A stretch of 64,000 bases of DNA from CAVQSS01 sp963746605 (GCA_963746605.1 CAVVCH010000053.1:183644-247643); one strand, 5' to 3'. Numbered from the stretch's first letter, positions 32,304 through 42,611 are shown. Program-made: numbers and translations. The notes: generated by a model from the sequence alone, not told the origin.

Positions 32304-34839
32304 TTAGATTTTTACATCCGTTGTCAAGGACAAATTCTCAGAACAATGGTTGTAAAAATCTAATTCCAGGGGATTTACGTTCCAAATCTTGCCGGCATAT
32401 TCCAGGATGGAGCGGTCGCTGGAGAAGAGGCCGGTTCTCGCCGTGTTCAGGATGGAATGACGGGCCCATGCCTCGTGGTCGGCATACACCTTCCCGACCC
32501 GGTCCTGGGCTTCCAGATACGCGCGGAAGTCGGCCAGGACCAGGAAATAGTCTCCCTGGTCCAGGAGGGCCTGCACCAGGGGACGGAACAGGCCGGGCTC
32601 TTCAGGCGAGAAAAACCCCTCTCCGATAAGATCCAGCGTTCCCTTAAGCTCCGGGTCCGCCGCGACCACCGCCCGGGGAGCATAGCCCCCGGAACGGAGG
32701 GCGCCGACTTCTTCGGCGTTCAAGCCGAAAATAAAAATGTGGTCCCGGCCGACTTCCTCCATGATCTCGATGTTCGCGCCGTCCAGGGTGCCGATGGTTA
32801 AGGCCCCGTTGAGGGCAAACTTCATGTTGCCCGTCCCGGAAGCCTCCATCCCGGCGGTGGAGATCTGTTCGGAGAGATCGGCCGCCGGGATTACCTTCTC
32901 CGCCTGGGAGATGCAGTAGTTCGGCAGGAAGATGACCCGCAGCCGTCCCCGGATATCCGGATCGTTGTTGATTACCTGGGCCACGGCATTGACCAGTTTG
33001 ATGGAGAGTTTGGCCTGGTAATAAGCGGGCGCGGCTTTGCCGCCGATGAAGATGGTTCGGGAGGGGGCGGAATAATCGGGATCCGATTTGATCCGGCGAT
33101 AGAGCGCGACGATGTGGAGGATATTCAGGAACTGCCGTTTGTATTCGTGGATCCGTTTGACCTGCACATCGAAAAGGGTATCCGGATTCACCCCCAGACC
33201 GATCTTGCGGAGCACGTACCGGGCCAGGCGCTTCTTATTCTCCCTTTTGGTCTCTTGCCAGACTTTCCGGAATTCGGGGTCCTCCGCCAGGGGTTCGAGT
33301 CGGCGTAACTGTTGCAAATCCTTCACCCACTCCGGGCCGATGGCCGAGGTGATCAACCTGGTCAGGGCCGGATTGGCCTGGACCAGCCAGCGTCGAGGCG
33401 TGACCCCGTTGGTCACGTTCCGGATGCGGCCCGGGAAGATCCGATCGAAGTCTCGAAAGAGCTGTTCCCGGAGAATCCGGGAGTGCAGTTTGGCCACGCC
33501 GTTCACGGCATGTCCTCCCACCACGGCCAGGTGGGCCATGCGGACCCGACCGCACCGGCCCTTCCTGGATCAGGGAGACCCGGGCCGGCAGCTCCGGATC
33601 CTGGGGGTGTTCGGTTCTGACCCCATCCAGAAAACGCCGATTGATCTCGTAGATGATCTCCAGGTGACGGGGCAGCAGCCGCCCCAGTACGTCCACCGGC
33701 CAGGTTTCCAGGGCTTCGGGCAAAACCGTGTGGTTGGTATAGGCAAAGGTGTGCCGGCAAATGGACCAGGCGTCATCCCAGCCCAGCCCCTCTTCGTCCA
33801 TCAGTTGCCGCATCAATTCGGGGATGGCGATGGTGGGATGGGTATCGTTCAGTTGAATGGCCACGGCCTCCGGAAAGCCGGACCATTCCCGGTGTTGTTT
33901 TTTGAACTTCCGGAGAATATCCTGAATCGTGGCCGAGACAAAGAAATACTGCTGCTTCAGCCGCAGCTCCCGGCCCTGGGCGATTTCGTCGCTGGGATAG
34001 AGAACTTTGGAAATGTTCTCACTCAACACTTTGGCTTCGACGGCGCCCACGTAGTCACCCTGGTTAAACTCCTGGAGGTTGAATTCCCGGCTTGATTTAG
34101 CCACCCAGAGGCGCATATTGGTGACATACTCCCCCCCGTAGCCCGGCACCAGGATGTCTGAGGCCATGGCCAGAACCGATTCGGTATCCACCCAGCGGTG
34201 GCGCAGGCGGCCCTGGGCATCGTGGTAAGGCTCCGAGCGCCCGTAATAATGAACGGGATACAGCACCTCCGGCCGCTGGATTTCCCAGGGGGTGCCTTCG
34301 CGCATCCAATTGTCGGATTGCTCGTGCTGGTACCCGTTGACGATATGCTGGTAGAAAATGCCGTAATCGTACCGGATTCCGTAGCCGTAGGCCGGGAGCT
34401 GCAGGGTGGCCATGGAATCCAGAAAGCAGGAGGCCAGTCGGCCGAGGCCGCCGTTTCCCAGACCCGCGTCCCATTCCTCCTCCTCGATGTCCTCCAAGTC
34501 GTAGCCCAGACTGTGCAGGGCCTCCTGGGCCTCTTCTTCGATGCGGAGACTGGAGAGGTAGTTCCGTAGAAACCGGCCGGGGAGAAACTCCAGGGACAAG
34601 TAGTACACCCGCTTGGCCAGCAGTTCGTAGCAGGCCCGTTGGGTTCTCAGCCAGCGTTCGACCAGCCGGTCCCGCACGGCGGAGCAGAGTCCCAGGAAAA
34701 CCTGACGGCGGTCCGCCAGATCCGGATCATTGCCTTGGGTGAACTGGATGTGTCTATGGATATCTATCCGGATCCGGTTTTGAGCCAGCGAATCGCTCAC
34801 GGGAATCCCTCCATTCGTAGGTGTCGTCTCGGACGACAA
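32304..34839 (-). pseudogene. glgP: Classical glycogen/maltodextrin phosphorylase, one frameshift
   Basis: The N-terminal part (MSSETTPTNGGIPVSD..., GLGNGGLGRLASCFLDSMAT, AIQLNDTHPTIAIPELMR) is in one frame to about 33546. The C-terminal part (MAHLAVVGGHAVNGVAKLHS, VKRIHEYKRQFLNILH, the PLP region EASGTGNMKFALNGALTIG, DGANIEI) is in another. Removing one G from the word TCGGG joins them as SVRMAHLAVV, giving an 844-residue GT35 enzyme of normal length. It uses PLP and phosphate to release glucose 1-phosphate from glycogen. It is probably functional in the organism and the first gene of an operon with the EAL-HDOD, DUF2845 and radical SAM genes. Confidence 0.85.
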
Positions 34840-34957
34840 GACGAAAATGAGGATCGTTTATTTGATCTGGCTATATATACCAGAATCGGATAAAAATAAG
34901 AATGGTTATGTCAGGACTAAAGAAGATCCGGCCGATTCCACGAGCCCGAGGTGTCCG

Positions 34958-35191
34958 ATGAAATTCTGTTCCTTCCTGTGCCCCCAGGCCGATAACGAAA
35001 AAGCCCAGCACGCCGGCTGTCTGGCGGTGAACGGCGTATTTTGCAGGAACCTGCTTCGGGTGGTTGAAAAAGGGTCGCCCTGCCCGGCCGAAGACCGTCA
35101 GGCCCCTAAAAGAAAGAAGAAAAGAGAAGTAAATGTTTATTCGAAACACCGGCTGTATCTGTCGTTGAATTCCTCGGGACTGAACCGGTAG
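34958..35191 (+). CDS. Small Cys-rich protein, 77 aa
   Basis: The ATG at 34958 has AGGTG 5 bases upstream. Five Cys occur in the first 45 residues: MKFCSFLC, GCLAVNGVFC and GSPC, followed by a basic stretch (KRKKKRE). The spacing suggests a metal or cluster site, and similar small proteins occur in Desulfobacterota, from memory. The 3' end overlaps the convergent PfkB gene by 55 bases, which lowers confidence. Function unknown. Confidence 0.4.
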   Translation: MKFCSFLCPQADNEKAQHAGCLAVNGVFCRNLLRVVEKGSPCPAEDRQAPKRKKKREVNVYSKHRLYLSLNSSGLNR

Positions 35192-36063
35192 TCCTGGGTG
35201 CCGTAACACTCCACCGCGAAGGAAGCGCAGACGCTGCCCCAGCGGGCGGACTGCTCGAGGGTTCGGCCTTGGACCAGACCGCTGATCAACCCGCCCCGAA
35301 AGGAATCGCCGGCGCCGGTAGGGTCTTCCACCTTCCGGGGAGAAACCGCCGGGATATGCAGGCAGTCTTCCCCGGTACTAATTCTTGAACCGTGCTCTCC
35401 CAGGGTGGTTATAATAACCCGGGCCCGCTTCAGCAGGGCCTCCTGGTCCAACCCCGTCTTGGCCATGATCAAATCCAATTCATAATCATTGGAAATCAGG
35501 ATCCGGCAGCCGTCTATGGCCCGGACCAGGGCTTCGGCCTCCAGCATGGGAAGTGATTGTCCCGGATCAAAGATATAGTCGATCCCCAAGGCCTGGCAGC
35601 GGCCGGGATACTGCATCATGTCCTCCAAATTGCCGGGAGAGATGATCATCATGGTCTTCGCGGGGTTGAGTCGGTCGAAATCGAGCGCGGAAGAATATTT
35701 CATGGCCCCGGGATTGAACCCGGTAATCTGGTTGTCGGCCCGATCGGTGGTGATATAGGCGCCGGCCGTGAATTCCTCCTCGATGATTTTGGTGTATTCG
35801 GTGGACAGTCCGATCTTGCCCAGCCATTCAAAGTAGCGGTGATAGTCATGGCCGATGGCCGCGGAGATGATGGGCTTTTCCCCCATCAGGGTGAGGGCAT
35901 AGGCAATATTCCCTGCCGTGCCGCCGAATTTTTCCTTCAGCCCGTTTACCTGGAAGCAGACGTTTAAAATATGGATCTTCTCGGGAAGGATATGCTCCGA
36001 AAAGTATCCCGGGAAATCCATAATCCTGTCGTAAGCCAGTGACCCGGCAACAATAATGTTCAT
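35137..36063 (-). CDS. PfkB-family carbohydrate/nucleoside kinase
   Basis: The start MNIIVAGSLAYDRIMDF at 36063 has CAGGAAA upstream. The 308-aa product has the PfkB fold: FGGTAGNIAYALTLMG (~45-60), a lid region, and the C-terminal signature DPTGAGDSFRGGLISGL (~250-266), where the Asp is the catalytic base and the GAGD forms the anion hole. The closest general type is adenosine kinase/ribokinase. The substrate cannot be fixed from sequence alone. It is monocistronic, with a divergent thioesterase gene upstream. Confidence 0.82.
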   Translation of the reverse strand: MNIIVAGSLAYDRIMDFPGYFSEHILPEKIHILNVCFQVNGLKEKFGGTAGNIAYALTLMGEKPIISAAIGHDYHRYFEWLGKIGLSTEYTKIIEEEFTAGAYITTDRADNQITGFNPGAMKYSSALDFDRLNPAKTMMIISPGNLEDMMQYPGRCQALGIDYIFDPGQSLPMLEAEALVRAIDGCRILISNDYELDLIMAKTGLDQEALLKRARVIITTLGEHGSRISTGEDCLHIPAVSPRKVEDPTGAGDSFRGGLISGLVQGRTLEQSARWGSVCASFAVECYGTQDYRFSPEEFNDRYSRCFE

Positions 36064-36252
36064 TTTCCTGAACCTTTCCAAGGCGATGGTCTTTCAACGG
36101 GCAAAATTGTTACAATAAATCAGGCTTAAATGTCAAGCAGGAAAAGGAGGCGCGGCATCGTCGTGGGCGAGACACCCTCAATCCACTGCTTGAAGAAAGC
36201 CGTTTCCCATGGTAAAAGAAATTAAAAACCGCAGCGGAGTGGAGGGTCCTGC

Positions 36253-36693
36253 ATGAATGTTGATACCCATTACCGATCGCTGGAAAAAATGTATCTGTCA
36301 GCACCGATCAACGCCTTCTTTAAGCCCAAAATAGCGATCTCCCGGGAATACGCGGAAATAGAAGTTTCGATAAAGACGGCCTGGCACCATGGTGCCCAAG
36401 CCGTCCATGGAGCGGTCTATTTTAAAATGCTGGATGACGCGGCTTATTTCGCCGCCCATTCCATTGAAAGAGAATTTTTTGTATTGACAGCCGCTTTCAC
36501 CACGTATTTGATCCGGCCCGTTTCAAAAGGGCTGATGAAATCGGTCGGCCGGGTGGTGAACCAGGGCAAAACGCAAATATTAGCCGATTCGGTGGTGTAT
36601 GACGGCCAGGGAAGAGAGATCGGCCGGGGTAATGGGCTATTCGTTCGTGGGAAAAATCGCTTATCCGAAGTCGGGGGGTATGGCGATGGATAA
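36253..36693 (+). CDS. PaaI-like hotdog-fold thioesterase
   Basis: A 146-aa protein. The hotdog helix and catalytic region read HHGAQAVHGAVYFKMLDDAAYFAAHS (in two parts: HHGAQAVHGAVYF and KMLDDAAYFAAHS), with Asp/Glu and the HG of PaaI enzymes, followed by TTYLIRPVSKGLMKSVGRVV. It would hydrolyse acyl- or aryl-CoA thioesters as a tetramer in the cytosol. Ribosome site GGAGGG lies upstream of the ATG. Its 3' end overlaps the start of the kinase gene by 14 bases, suggesting coupled translation. Confidence 0.8.
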   Translation: MNVDTHYRSLEKMYLSAPINAFFKPKIAISREYAEIEVSIKTAWHHGAQAVHGAVYFKMLDDAAYFAAHSIEREFFVLTAAFTTYLIRPVSKGLMKSVGRVVNQGKTQILADSVVYDGQGREIGRGNGLFVRGKNRLSEVGGYGDG

Positions 36694-38422
36694 GCTTCGG
36701 AATTTGGACGACAAACGCCCGGCCCGGGTTCTCGGGTTAATATTCGTCATCCTGGCCGCCGGCATCATTTTGTCCGGGGTCTTCAATTATCAGAACAAGA
36801 AAAAACATTTCAAAAAGGAGACGGAGCATAAACTGGCTGCTGTCGCGGACCTGAAAGCCGGCGAAATCGTGCGCTGGAAAACCGAGCGTTTGAGGGATGC
36901 CGAGGTCTTTTTCCGTAATCCCGTCTTTGCGGCTTTGGTGCGGGATTTTTTCGCCCGTCCCAACGATTCCACCCTGGAGAAGAAACTTCGGACCTGGATG
37001 GGCCTGATCGAGGGAGGGTATGATTATGACCGGGTGCGGTTGCTCGATTCCCGGGGCGTTGTGCGGTTGTCGACCCCCGACATGGAGGAGCCGCTCTCGC
37101 CGGTCATTAAACAGAAAGTCGCTGAAACACTGCAATCAAGGAAAATCACTTTCGTGGATTTCTACCGGCAGGAGCACTCCCGGAAGATCTCCCTGTCCTT
37201 CCTCGTCCCGATTCCGGATGATCGGGACGGGGGCCGGCCTTTGGGGGTGCTTTCCCTGAGGATCGACCCGGAGGTCTATCTCTATCCCTTCATCCAACGC
37301 TGGCCTTCGCCGAGCGACACGGCCGAAACGCTGCTGGTCCGCCGGGAAGGGAATGACGTTGTATTTCTGAACGAGCTCCGGTTTCAAAAAAATACCGCCT
37401 TGACCCGCCGTATCCCGCTGGCGAATCAAGACGTTCCCTCGGTGAAGGCGGTCCTGGGTTGGAAAGGGATGGTGGAGGGGCCTGATTACCGGGGACAGCC
37501 GGTTTTGGCCGCGGTGCGCGCTATCCCTGATTCCCCGTGGTTTCTGGTCGCCCGCATAGATGTCGCGGAAGTATACAAACCCATGCGGGAAACCATGTGG
37601 CTGATGCTCCTGCTGGTGGGCGCCCTGCTCGTTGGTGCGGGGGCCTGGGTGGCCCTGATCTGGCGGCAGCAACACCTCCGCTTTTACCGGGAGCGGGCCG
37701 ATGCGGCGGAGGCCCTGGAAAGAGCTAATGAAGAGTTGGAGCGTAGGGTCGAGGAGCGGACGGCGGAAGTCCGGTTCCTGTCATCGCGGCTTCTGGCAGC
37801 CCAGGAGGAAGAACGAAGAAAGATCGCCATCGATCTTCATGACGGATTCGCGGGACTGCTGAGCGCCGTCAAGTACCAGGTCGAGGCGGCCCGAAGGGGC
37901 GGTAATCTGGAGGAAGCGGTCATCCTCCTGCAGAGGGCCATTGAGGAGTGCCGGAGCATGCAGATGGCCCTCAGACCTCCCCTGCTGGACGACCTCGGCC
38001 TGCTGGCCACGTTTAACTGGCTCATGCGAGAATTCCAGATAAGGACTCCCGGCCTGACGGTCGAAAAGCAATTCGAAGTCGAAGAGCTGGCGATTCCAAA
38101 GGCTTTGAGGGTGGTGATCTTCCGGATTACCCAGGAGGCCTTGAACAATATCGCCAAGTACAGCGAGGCGGATTGGCTGCTGCTTTCCCTGCGGGAAACC
38201 AATGGGACACTGGTGCTAATCGTCCGGGACAATGGGCGGGGGTTCGATGTCGAAAAGGCACTGACCAAGGAGAATACCGAACGTGGGCTTGGGCTGACCA
38301 GCATGCGGGAACGAGCCGAGTTGTCGGGGGGAACGTTCTCCGTCGAATCCGCGTTCGGTAAAGGGACGGTCGTTCGGGTTACCTGGCCGGGAAAGACGGG
38401 AACGGACGATCGGGAAATGTGA
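36680..38422 (+). CDS. Membrane sensor histidine kinase, NarL-partner type
   Basis: The start at 36680 (MAMDKLRNLDDKRP) follows a GGGGGG run; a longer frame goes back to 36599. The protein has two membrane helices (~residues 15-35 and ~310-335) around a large periplasmic region that fits a double-Cache/PDC sensor. After a coiled linker comes the HisKA_3 H-box EEERRKIAIDLHDGFAGLL and the ATPase motifs ITQEALNNIAKYS, DNGRGF and RGLGLTSMRERAEL. This type phosphorylates LuxR/NarL-like response regulators; none is encoded next to it. The periplasmic ligand is unknown. Confidence 0.85.
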   Translation: MAMDKLRNLDDKRPARVLGLIFVILAAGIILSGVFNYQNKKKHFKKETEHKLAAVADLKAGEIVRWKTERLRDAEVFFRNPVFAALVRDFFARPNDSTLEKKLRTWMGLIEGGYDYDRVRLLDSRGVVRLSTPDMEEPLSPVIKQKVAETLQSRKITFVDFYRQEHSRKISLSFLVPIPDDRDGGRPLGVLSLRIDPEVYLYPFIQRWPSPSDTAETLLVRREGNDVVFLNELRFQKNTALTRRIPLANQDVPSVKAVLGWKGMVEGPDYRGQPVLAAVRAIPDSPWFLVARIDVAEVYKPMRETMWLMLLLVGALLVGAGAWVALIWRQQHLRFYRERADAAEALERANEELERRVEERTAEVRFLSSRLLAAQEEERRKIAIDLHDGFAGLLSAVKYQVEAARRGGNLEEAVILLQRAIEECRSMQMALRPPLLDDLGLLATFNWLMREFQIRTPGLTVEKQFEVEELAIPKALRVVIFRITQEALNNIAKYSEADWLLLSLRETNGTLVLIVRDNGRGFDVEKALTKENTERGLGLTSMRERAELSGGTFSVESAFGKGTVVRVTWPGKTGTDDREM

Positions 38423-38423
38423 T

Positions 38424-38702
38424 CCGGAGCGAAACCTGGAAGTCCCGGCCACCGAAGACGGCCGCCTGCACCTCCATGTCCCCGAGATGGCCGACTGGGT
38501 CCGATCCATCGAGCCGCAATCCGAGGCCGCAGCCCTACAGGGGGACCCGGACTGGCCCTTCATCCTGATGGCCGGCCGACATACGGACCAGAACGCCAAT
38601 ACCCTCATGCGGGACCCGGCCTCACCGGAGGGTTCCAGCATTGACTCGAGTACTTTCTTCGGTTGTTCTCCCTTTTGGGATGGCGGTCAGACAATAGGGT
38701 AG
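38424..38702 (+). pseudogene. Molybdopterin oxidoreductase C-terminal remnant
   Basis: Right after the kinase stop, an in-frame stretch without start reads PERNLEVPATEDGRLHLHVP, then DPDWPFILMAGRHTDQNANT and LMRDPA. This is the join into the C-terminal domain of molybdopterin oxidoreductases, where WPFxLxxGRxxxxNANTxxRDP is typical. Before and after it the family signal vanishes. It is a fragment of a lost gene, about 75 recognisable residues. The following 38703-38859 holds nothing I can identify. Confidence 0.6.
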
Positions 38703-38859
38703 TCTGAAATCGGGCCTTCAGACCCGATGCGGGGGTACCCGCCTAAAAGGCGAACAACCATTTTTTCTTTGATCACTGCTTCTTGCCTTGTGTTATACTC
38801 CACCATCCCTCACCCCGGGGTTCCCGTAGGGATTTACTGACTAAATTTTGGAATTTTTT

Positions 38860-41800
38860 ATGGAATCGCCAGAGCAAAAAAAAGAGGAAGGGGTCGGTCT
38901 CGAGGAACTTCGTCATCGGATTTTCGAACTCGAGGAGGAGATCCGTAGACTGAAATCCTCGCCGAAAGAGAAGGAAGCGGCGGGTCACTTAGCAGACCAG
39001 GAGACCCGGATTCGACTGCTGATCGAGAATATGGAAGATTTGATCTTTACCCTCGATCTCAATCTTCGGACCACTTATATCAGTCCATCGGTCAGGAAAG
39101 TCCTCGGGTACAGCCCTGAGGAAAGGATGAGGCAACGTCCCGAGGAACAGCTCACTTCGGAGTCGCTCCAACTGGCCGTCCAAACGCTGGCGCTGGAACT
39201 GGAACGGGAAAAGGATCCCTCAACGGTTCCTGATCGCTCGGTTACCCTGGAGCTGGAATTTTTTCATCGGGACGGTTCGACCCGGATTATGGAAACCGTC
39301 TTTCGCGGCCTCCGTGACCGGCAGGGAACGTTGGTTGGAATCTACGGCCTTTCCCGGGATATCAGCAAGCGGAAGAGGATGGAGGAGGCGCTGAGGGAAA
39401 GCGAAGAACGCTACCGCGATTTGGTCGAGAACAGCCAGGATATTATCAGCACCCACGACCTGCAAGGAAATATCCTTTCCGTGAGTGGAGCGCTGGTTAG
39501 ATTTTTGGGGTATTCCCGCGAATCTTTACTGAAAATGAATGTGGCCGATTTGCTTGTTCCGGAGATGCGTAAGCGGTTCGGGGCCTATCTGGCCGAGATC
39601 CAGAGTCAAGGCCGGTCCAGCGGCATCATGCGGATCCAAACCGCCGGGGGTGAAACCCGCTTTTGGGAATATAACAACACCCTGCGGACCGAAGGGGTTC
39701 CCATCCCCATCGTGCGAGGCCTGGCCCATGACATCACCGAACGCAAGCTGGTCGAAATGGCCTTACGTCAGAGCGAGACCTCGCTCCAGGCGATTCTGCG
39801 ATCTACTGCTGACGGCATTTTAGCCGTCAGCACGGAAAACAAGATTCTTTTCGCCAATGAACTTTTTGTGGAGATGTGGAAGATACCTCCCGGAGTGATC
39901 GAAAGGGGGGATAATGCCGCTTTGCTTCCGTATGTTTCTGCTCAAGTGAACGATCCGCAAGGGTTCCTGAAAAAAGTCCAGGAAATATACGCCTCGAAGG
40001 AAGACAGTTTTGATATCCTGGATTTTAAGGACGGCCGGGTAATGGAACGACTGTCCCGTCCCCTGATGCAGGGGGAACAACTCCGGGGCAGGGTCTGGTC
40101 CTTTCGAGACATCTCCGAACGCAGACGGAAAGAGGAGGCCCTGCGGCAAAGCGAGGAGCGGTATCGGGCCATTTTCGAACAGGCCGTGGAAGGTTTTTTT
40201 CAGAGCACACCGGAGGGACGGTGGATCAAGGTCAACCAGGCCCTGGCCGGAATGTGCGGTTATGATTCCCCAGAGGAAATGATAGCTGCTATAACGGATA
40301 TTGGGAGCCAACATTACACCAACCGGCAGGACCGGGAGGTTTTCAACCGGCTTCTCCTGGAACGGGGGGTGGTGGAGAATTTCGAACACGAGACCCGGCG
40401 CAAGGACGGCAGCACTTTTTGGACGTCCGTCAGCGCCCGGGCCGTCCGGGATGGCGAGGGACGGATTCTTTACTATGAAGGGACCCACGAGGATATCGAT
40501 AAGCGGAAAACTGCCGAGCTGTTGCTGGTGGATGCCGAAGAACAGTATCGCTCGCTCTTTGAATCCTCCACCAACGCTATCCTGATTCGAAACCGGGAGG
40601 GCCGGATCACCATGGTGAATCCGGCGGGGGTCGACCTGCTGGGGGCCGCGAAGGCCGAGGAATTGATCGGCCGGGCCTATCTGGACCTGGTATATCCGGA
40701 AGACCGTCCGTTATCGGCGGAGCGGATCGAAAAAATATTTCTGGGGGACGCCGGCCAACAGCCAATCGGAAGTTCCGGTCGACCCGCCGTATTGCCGAGA
40801 GAACACCGGATGGTCACGCTTAAAGGCGAGGTGATCCATGTTGAATCCACCGGAGTGGCCTTTCACCATAAGGGAGAATCATTCCTCCAGGGGATTTTTC
40901 GGGATATCACCGAACGTAAACAAGCGGAAGAGGCCCTGCGACGGAGTGAAGACAATTACCGCTGTTTGTTCGAGGAATCTAAGAGGGCCGAGGAGTTATA
41001 CCGTTCGCTCCTGAATGCTTCGGCAGACGCTATTGTTGTATACGACCTGGAAGGAAATGTACGGTTTCTCAACCCTTCCTTCACCCGGATATTCGGCTGG
41101 ACCCTTGAGGAGCTATCCGGGAAGCGCATCCCCTTCGTTCCAAATTCCGAAAAAGAGGCCTCCCTGGCCCAAATCCGGCAGGCGTTGTCCGGCATACCAT
41201 CCGTGAACTTTGAAACCCAGCGGTATGATAAGGACGGCCGCATACTGTCCGTCAATCTCAGCGCCTCGCGGTTTGACGATCATGACGGAGTGCCGGCCGG
41301 TTTGCTGGTAATTCTGCATGATGTCACTCAAACCAAGGCCCTGGAATCTCAATTTCGGCAGGCTCAGAAAATGGAGGCCATCGGCACCCTGGCCGGAGGC
41401 GTCGCGCACGATTTCAACAATCTCCTGCAGGTGATCAGCGGCTATGCCCAATTGCTCCTCTGGGGTAAATCCGAACGGGATCCCGGCCATAATGAACTCT
41501 TGGAGATTCAAAAAGCCGTCCAGCGGGCGGCCCAGCTCGTCCGCCAACTGTTGACCTTCAGCCGCAAAGTGGAAGGGAATCGCCGCCCTCTCGACTTGAA
41601 TCAGGAAATTCTGGAAGCCGAAAAAATATTGAAGAGGGCCATTCCGAAGATGATCATCATCGATCTTCGGCTGGGGAGCCCTCTGGAAACGGTCAATGCC
41701 GATCCGGTCCAGATCGAGCAAATACTGTTGAATTTAGGGAGCAACGCCGCCGACGCTATGCCCAACGGGGGGCGACTGACTCTGGAGACCCGTCTTGTCA

Positions 41801-42492
41801 GCCTGGACGATGAATTCTGCCGTCATCACCCGGGAGCGAAACCTGGAAATTACATCCTGATGAGCGTTTCGGATACCGGCCAGGGCATGGAGCGGGAGAC
41901 GGTGCAGCATATATTCGAGCCTTTTTTCACCACCAAGGAAATCGGTAAAGGGACCGGGTTAGGGTTGGCTTCGGTCTACGGAATTGTCAAGAGCCACGGA
42001 GGATACATCCTCTGTGAAAGCGAGGCCGGGCAAGGCACGGCCTTCAAGATTTATTTGCCGGTTGTCCAGGAAAAGCACGCGCCCGTTGAAAAAGCGGGCG
42101 GAGAAGTCCTTTTCAAAGGTGGATCGGAAACCGTCCTGGTGGTAGATGATGAAGCCTCGGTCAGGGAAATGGCCGCGCAGATCCTCCAGCGCCATGGCTA
42201 TCATGTATTCGCCGCCGATTGCGGCGAGACGGCTCTGGATTTTTTCCAAACCTGCAAAACTGGAGTTGACCTGGTCATCCTCGATCTGGGGATGCCCGGT
42301 ATGGGCGGTCTCAACTGCCTGCGGGAATTTCGAAAGATCGATGCCTCCCTCAAGATCCTGATCGCCAGCGGCTACGCGGCCACCGGTCCGGCAAAGGAGG
42401 GCCTGGAGTCCGGCGCCGCGGGGTATATCGGTAAACCCTATCGACTTCAGGATCTGCTGGCCAAGGTCAGAGCGGTTCTGGACGGAGCCTAG
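38860..42492 (+). CDS. Hybrid histidine kinase with six PAS domains and a receiver
   Basis: The ATG at 38860 (MESPEQKKEEG) is preferred over an upstream TTG. Of about 1210 residues, a short coiled coil is followed by six PAS units, opening near residues 50, 180, 305, 430, 555 and 710 (e.g. ENMEDLIFTLDLNLRTTYIS; NASADAIVVYDLEGNVRFLN). Then come the HisKA box GTLAGGVAHDFNNLLQVISG, the ATPase motifs NAADAMPNGG, DTGQGM and GTGLGLASVYGIV, and a C-terminal receiver with VVDDEAS, phosphoacceptor LVILDLGMPGMGG and YIGKPYR. There are no membrane helices, so it senses cytosolic cues. No output regulator is adjacent. Confidence 0.9.
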   Translation: MESPEQKKEEGVGLEELRHRIFELEEEIRRLKSSPKEKEAAGHLADQETRIRLLIENMEDLIFTLDLNLRTTYISPSVRKVLGYSPEERMRQRPEEQLTSESLQLAVQTLALELEREKDPSTVPDRSVTLELEFFHRDGSTRIMETVFRGLRDRQGTLVGIYGLSRDISKRKRMEEALRESEERYRDLVENSQDIISTHDLQGNILSVSGALVRFLGYSRESLLKMNVADLLVPEMRKRFGAYLAEIQSQGRSSGIMRIQTAGGETRFWEYNNTLRTEGVPIPIVRGLAHDITERKLVEMALRQSETSLQAILRSTADGILAVSTENKILFANELFVEMWKIPPGVIERGDNAALLPYVSAQVNDPQGFLKKVQEIYASKEDSFDILDFKDGRVMERLSRPLMQGEQLRGRVWSFRDISERRRKEEALRQSEERYRAIFEQAVEGFFQSTPEGRWIKVNQALAGMCGYDSPEEMIAAITDIGSQHYTNRQDREVFNRLLLERGVVENFEHETRRKDGSTFWTSVSARAVRDGEGRILYYEGTHEDIDKRKTAELLLVDAEEQYRSLFESSTNAILIRNREGRITMVNPAGVDLLGAAKAEELIGRAYLDLVYPEDRPLSAERIEKIFLGDAGQQPIGSSGRPAVLPREHRMVTLKGEVIHVESTGVAFHHKGESFLQGIFRDITERKQAEEALRRSEDNYRCLFEESKRAEELYRSLLNASADAIVVYDLEGNVRFLNPSFTRIFGWTLEELSGKRIPFVPNSEKEASLAQIRQALSGIPSVNFETQRYDKDGRILSVNLSASRFDDHDGVPAGLLVILHDVTQTKALESQFRQAQKMEAIGTLAGGVAHDFNNLLQVISGYAQLLLWGKSERDPGHNELLEIQKAVQRAAQLVRQLLTFSRKVEGNRRPLDLNQEILEAEKILKRAIPKMIIIDLRLGSPLETVNADPVQIEQILLNLGSNAADAMPNGGRLTLETRLVSLDDEFCRHHPGAKPGNYILMSVSDTGQGMERETVQHIFEPFFTTKEIGKGTGLGLASVYGIVKSHGGYILCESEAGQGTAFKIYLPVVQEKHAPVEKAGGEVLFKGGSETVLVVDDEASVREMAAQILQRHGYHVFAADCGETALDFFQTCKTGVDLVILDLGMPGMGGLNCLREFRKIDASLKILIASGYAATGPAKEGLESGAAGYIGKPYRLQDLLAKVRAVLDGA

Positions 42493-42561
42493 CGACATCC
42501 CGGCCCCGATCCTCTGCCGGGCCGAGGTCGGGTGCTCCAATAGGTTCATAAAGCCCTAGAA

Positions 42562-42588
42562 AGCCCGGGAGAAACCCCTGGCTTTTTT
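42562..42588 (+). terminator. Imperfect hairpin with T-run after the hybrid kinase
   Basis: AGCC-C-GGG and CCC-T-GGCT pair imperfectly and are followed by T6. It lies about 70 bases after the kinase stop and before the nrf promoter region, so it would insulate the two units. Confidence 0.5.
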
Positions 42589-42611
42589 GGGGGGGGATCC
42601 ATATGTTTTTC

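Noticed and set aside
36110..36304. Small minus-strand frame between the PfkB kinase and thioesterase genes
   Set aside because: No ribosome site, overlaps the thioesterase start, and composition is unlike neighbouring genes.
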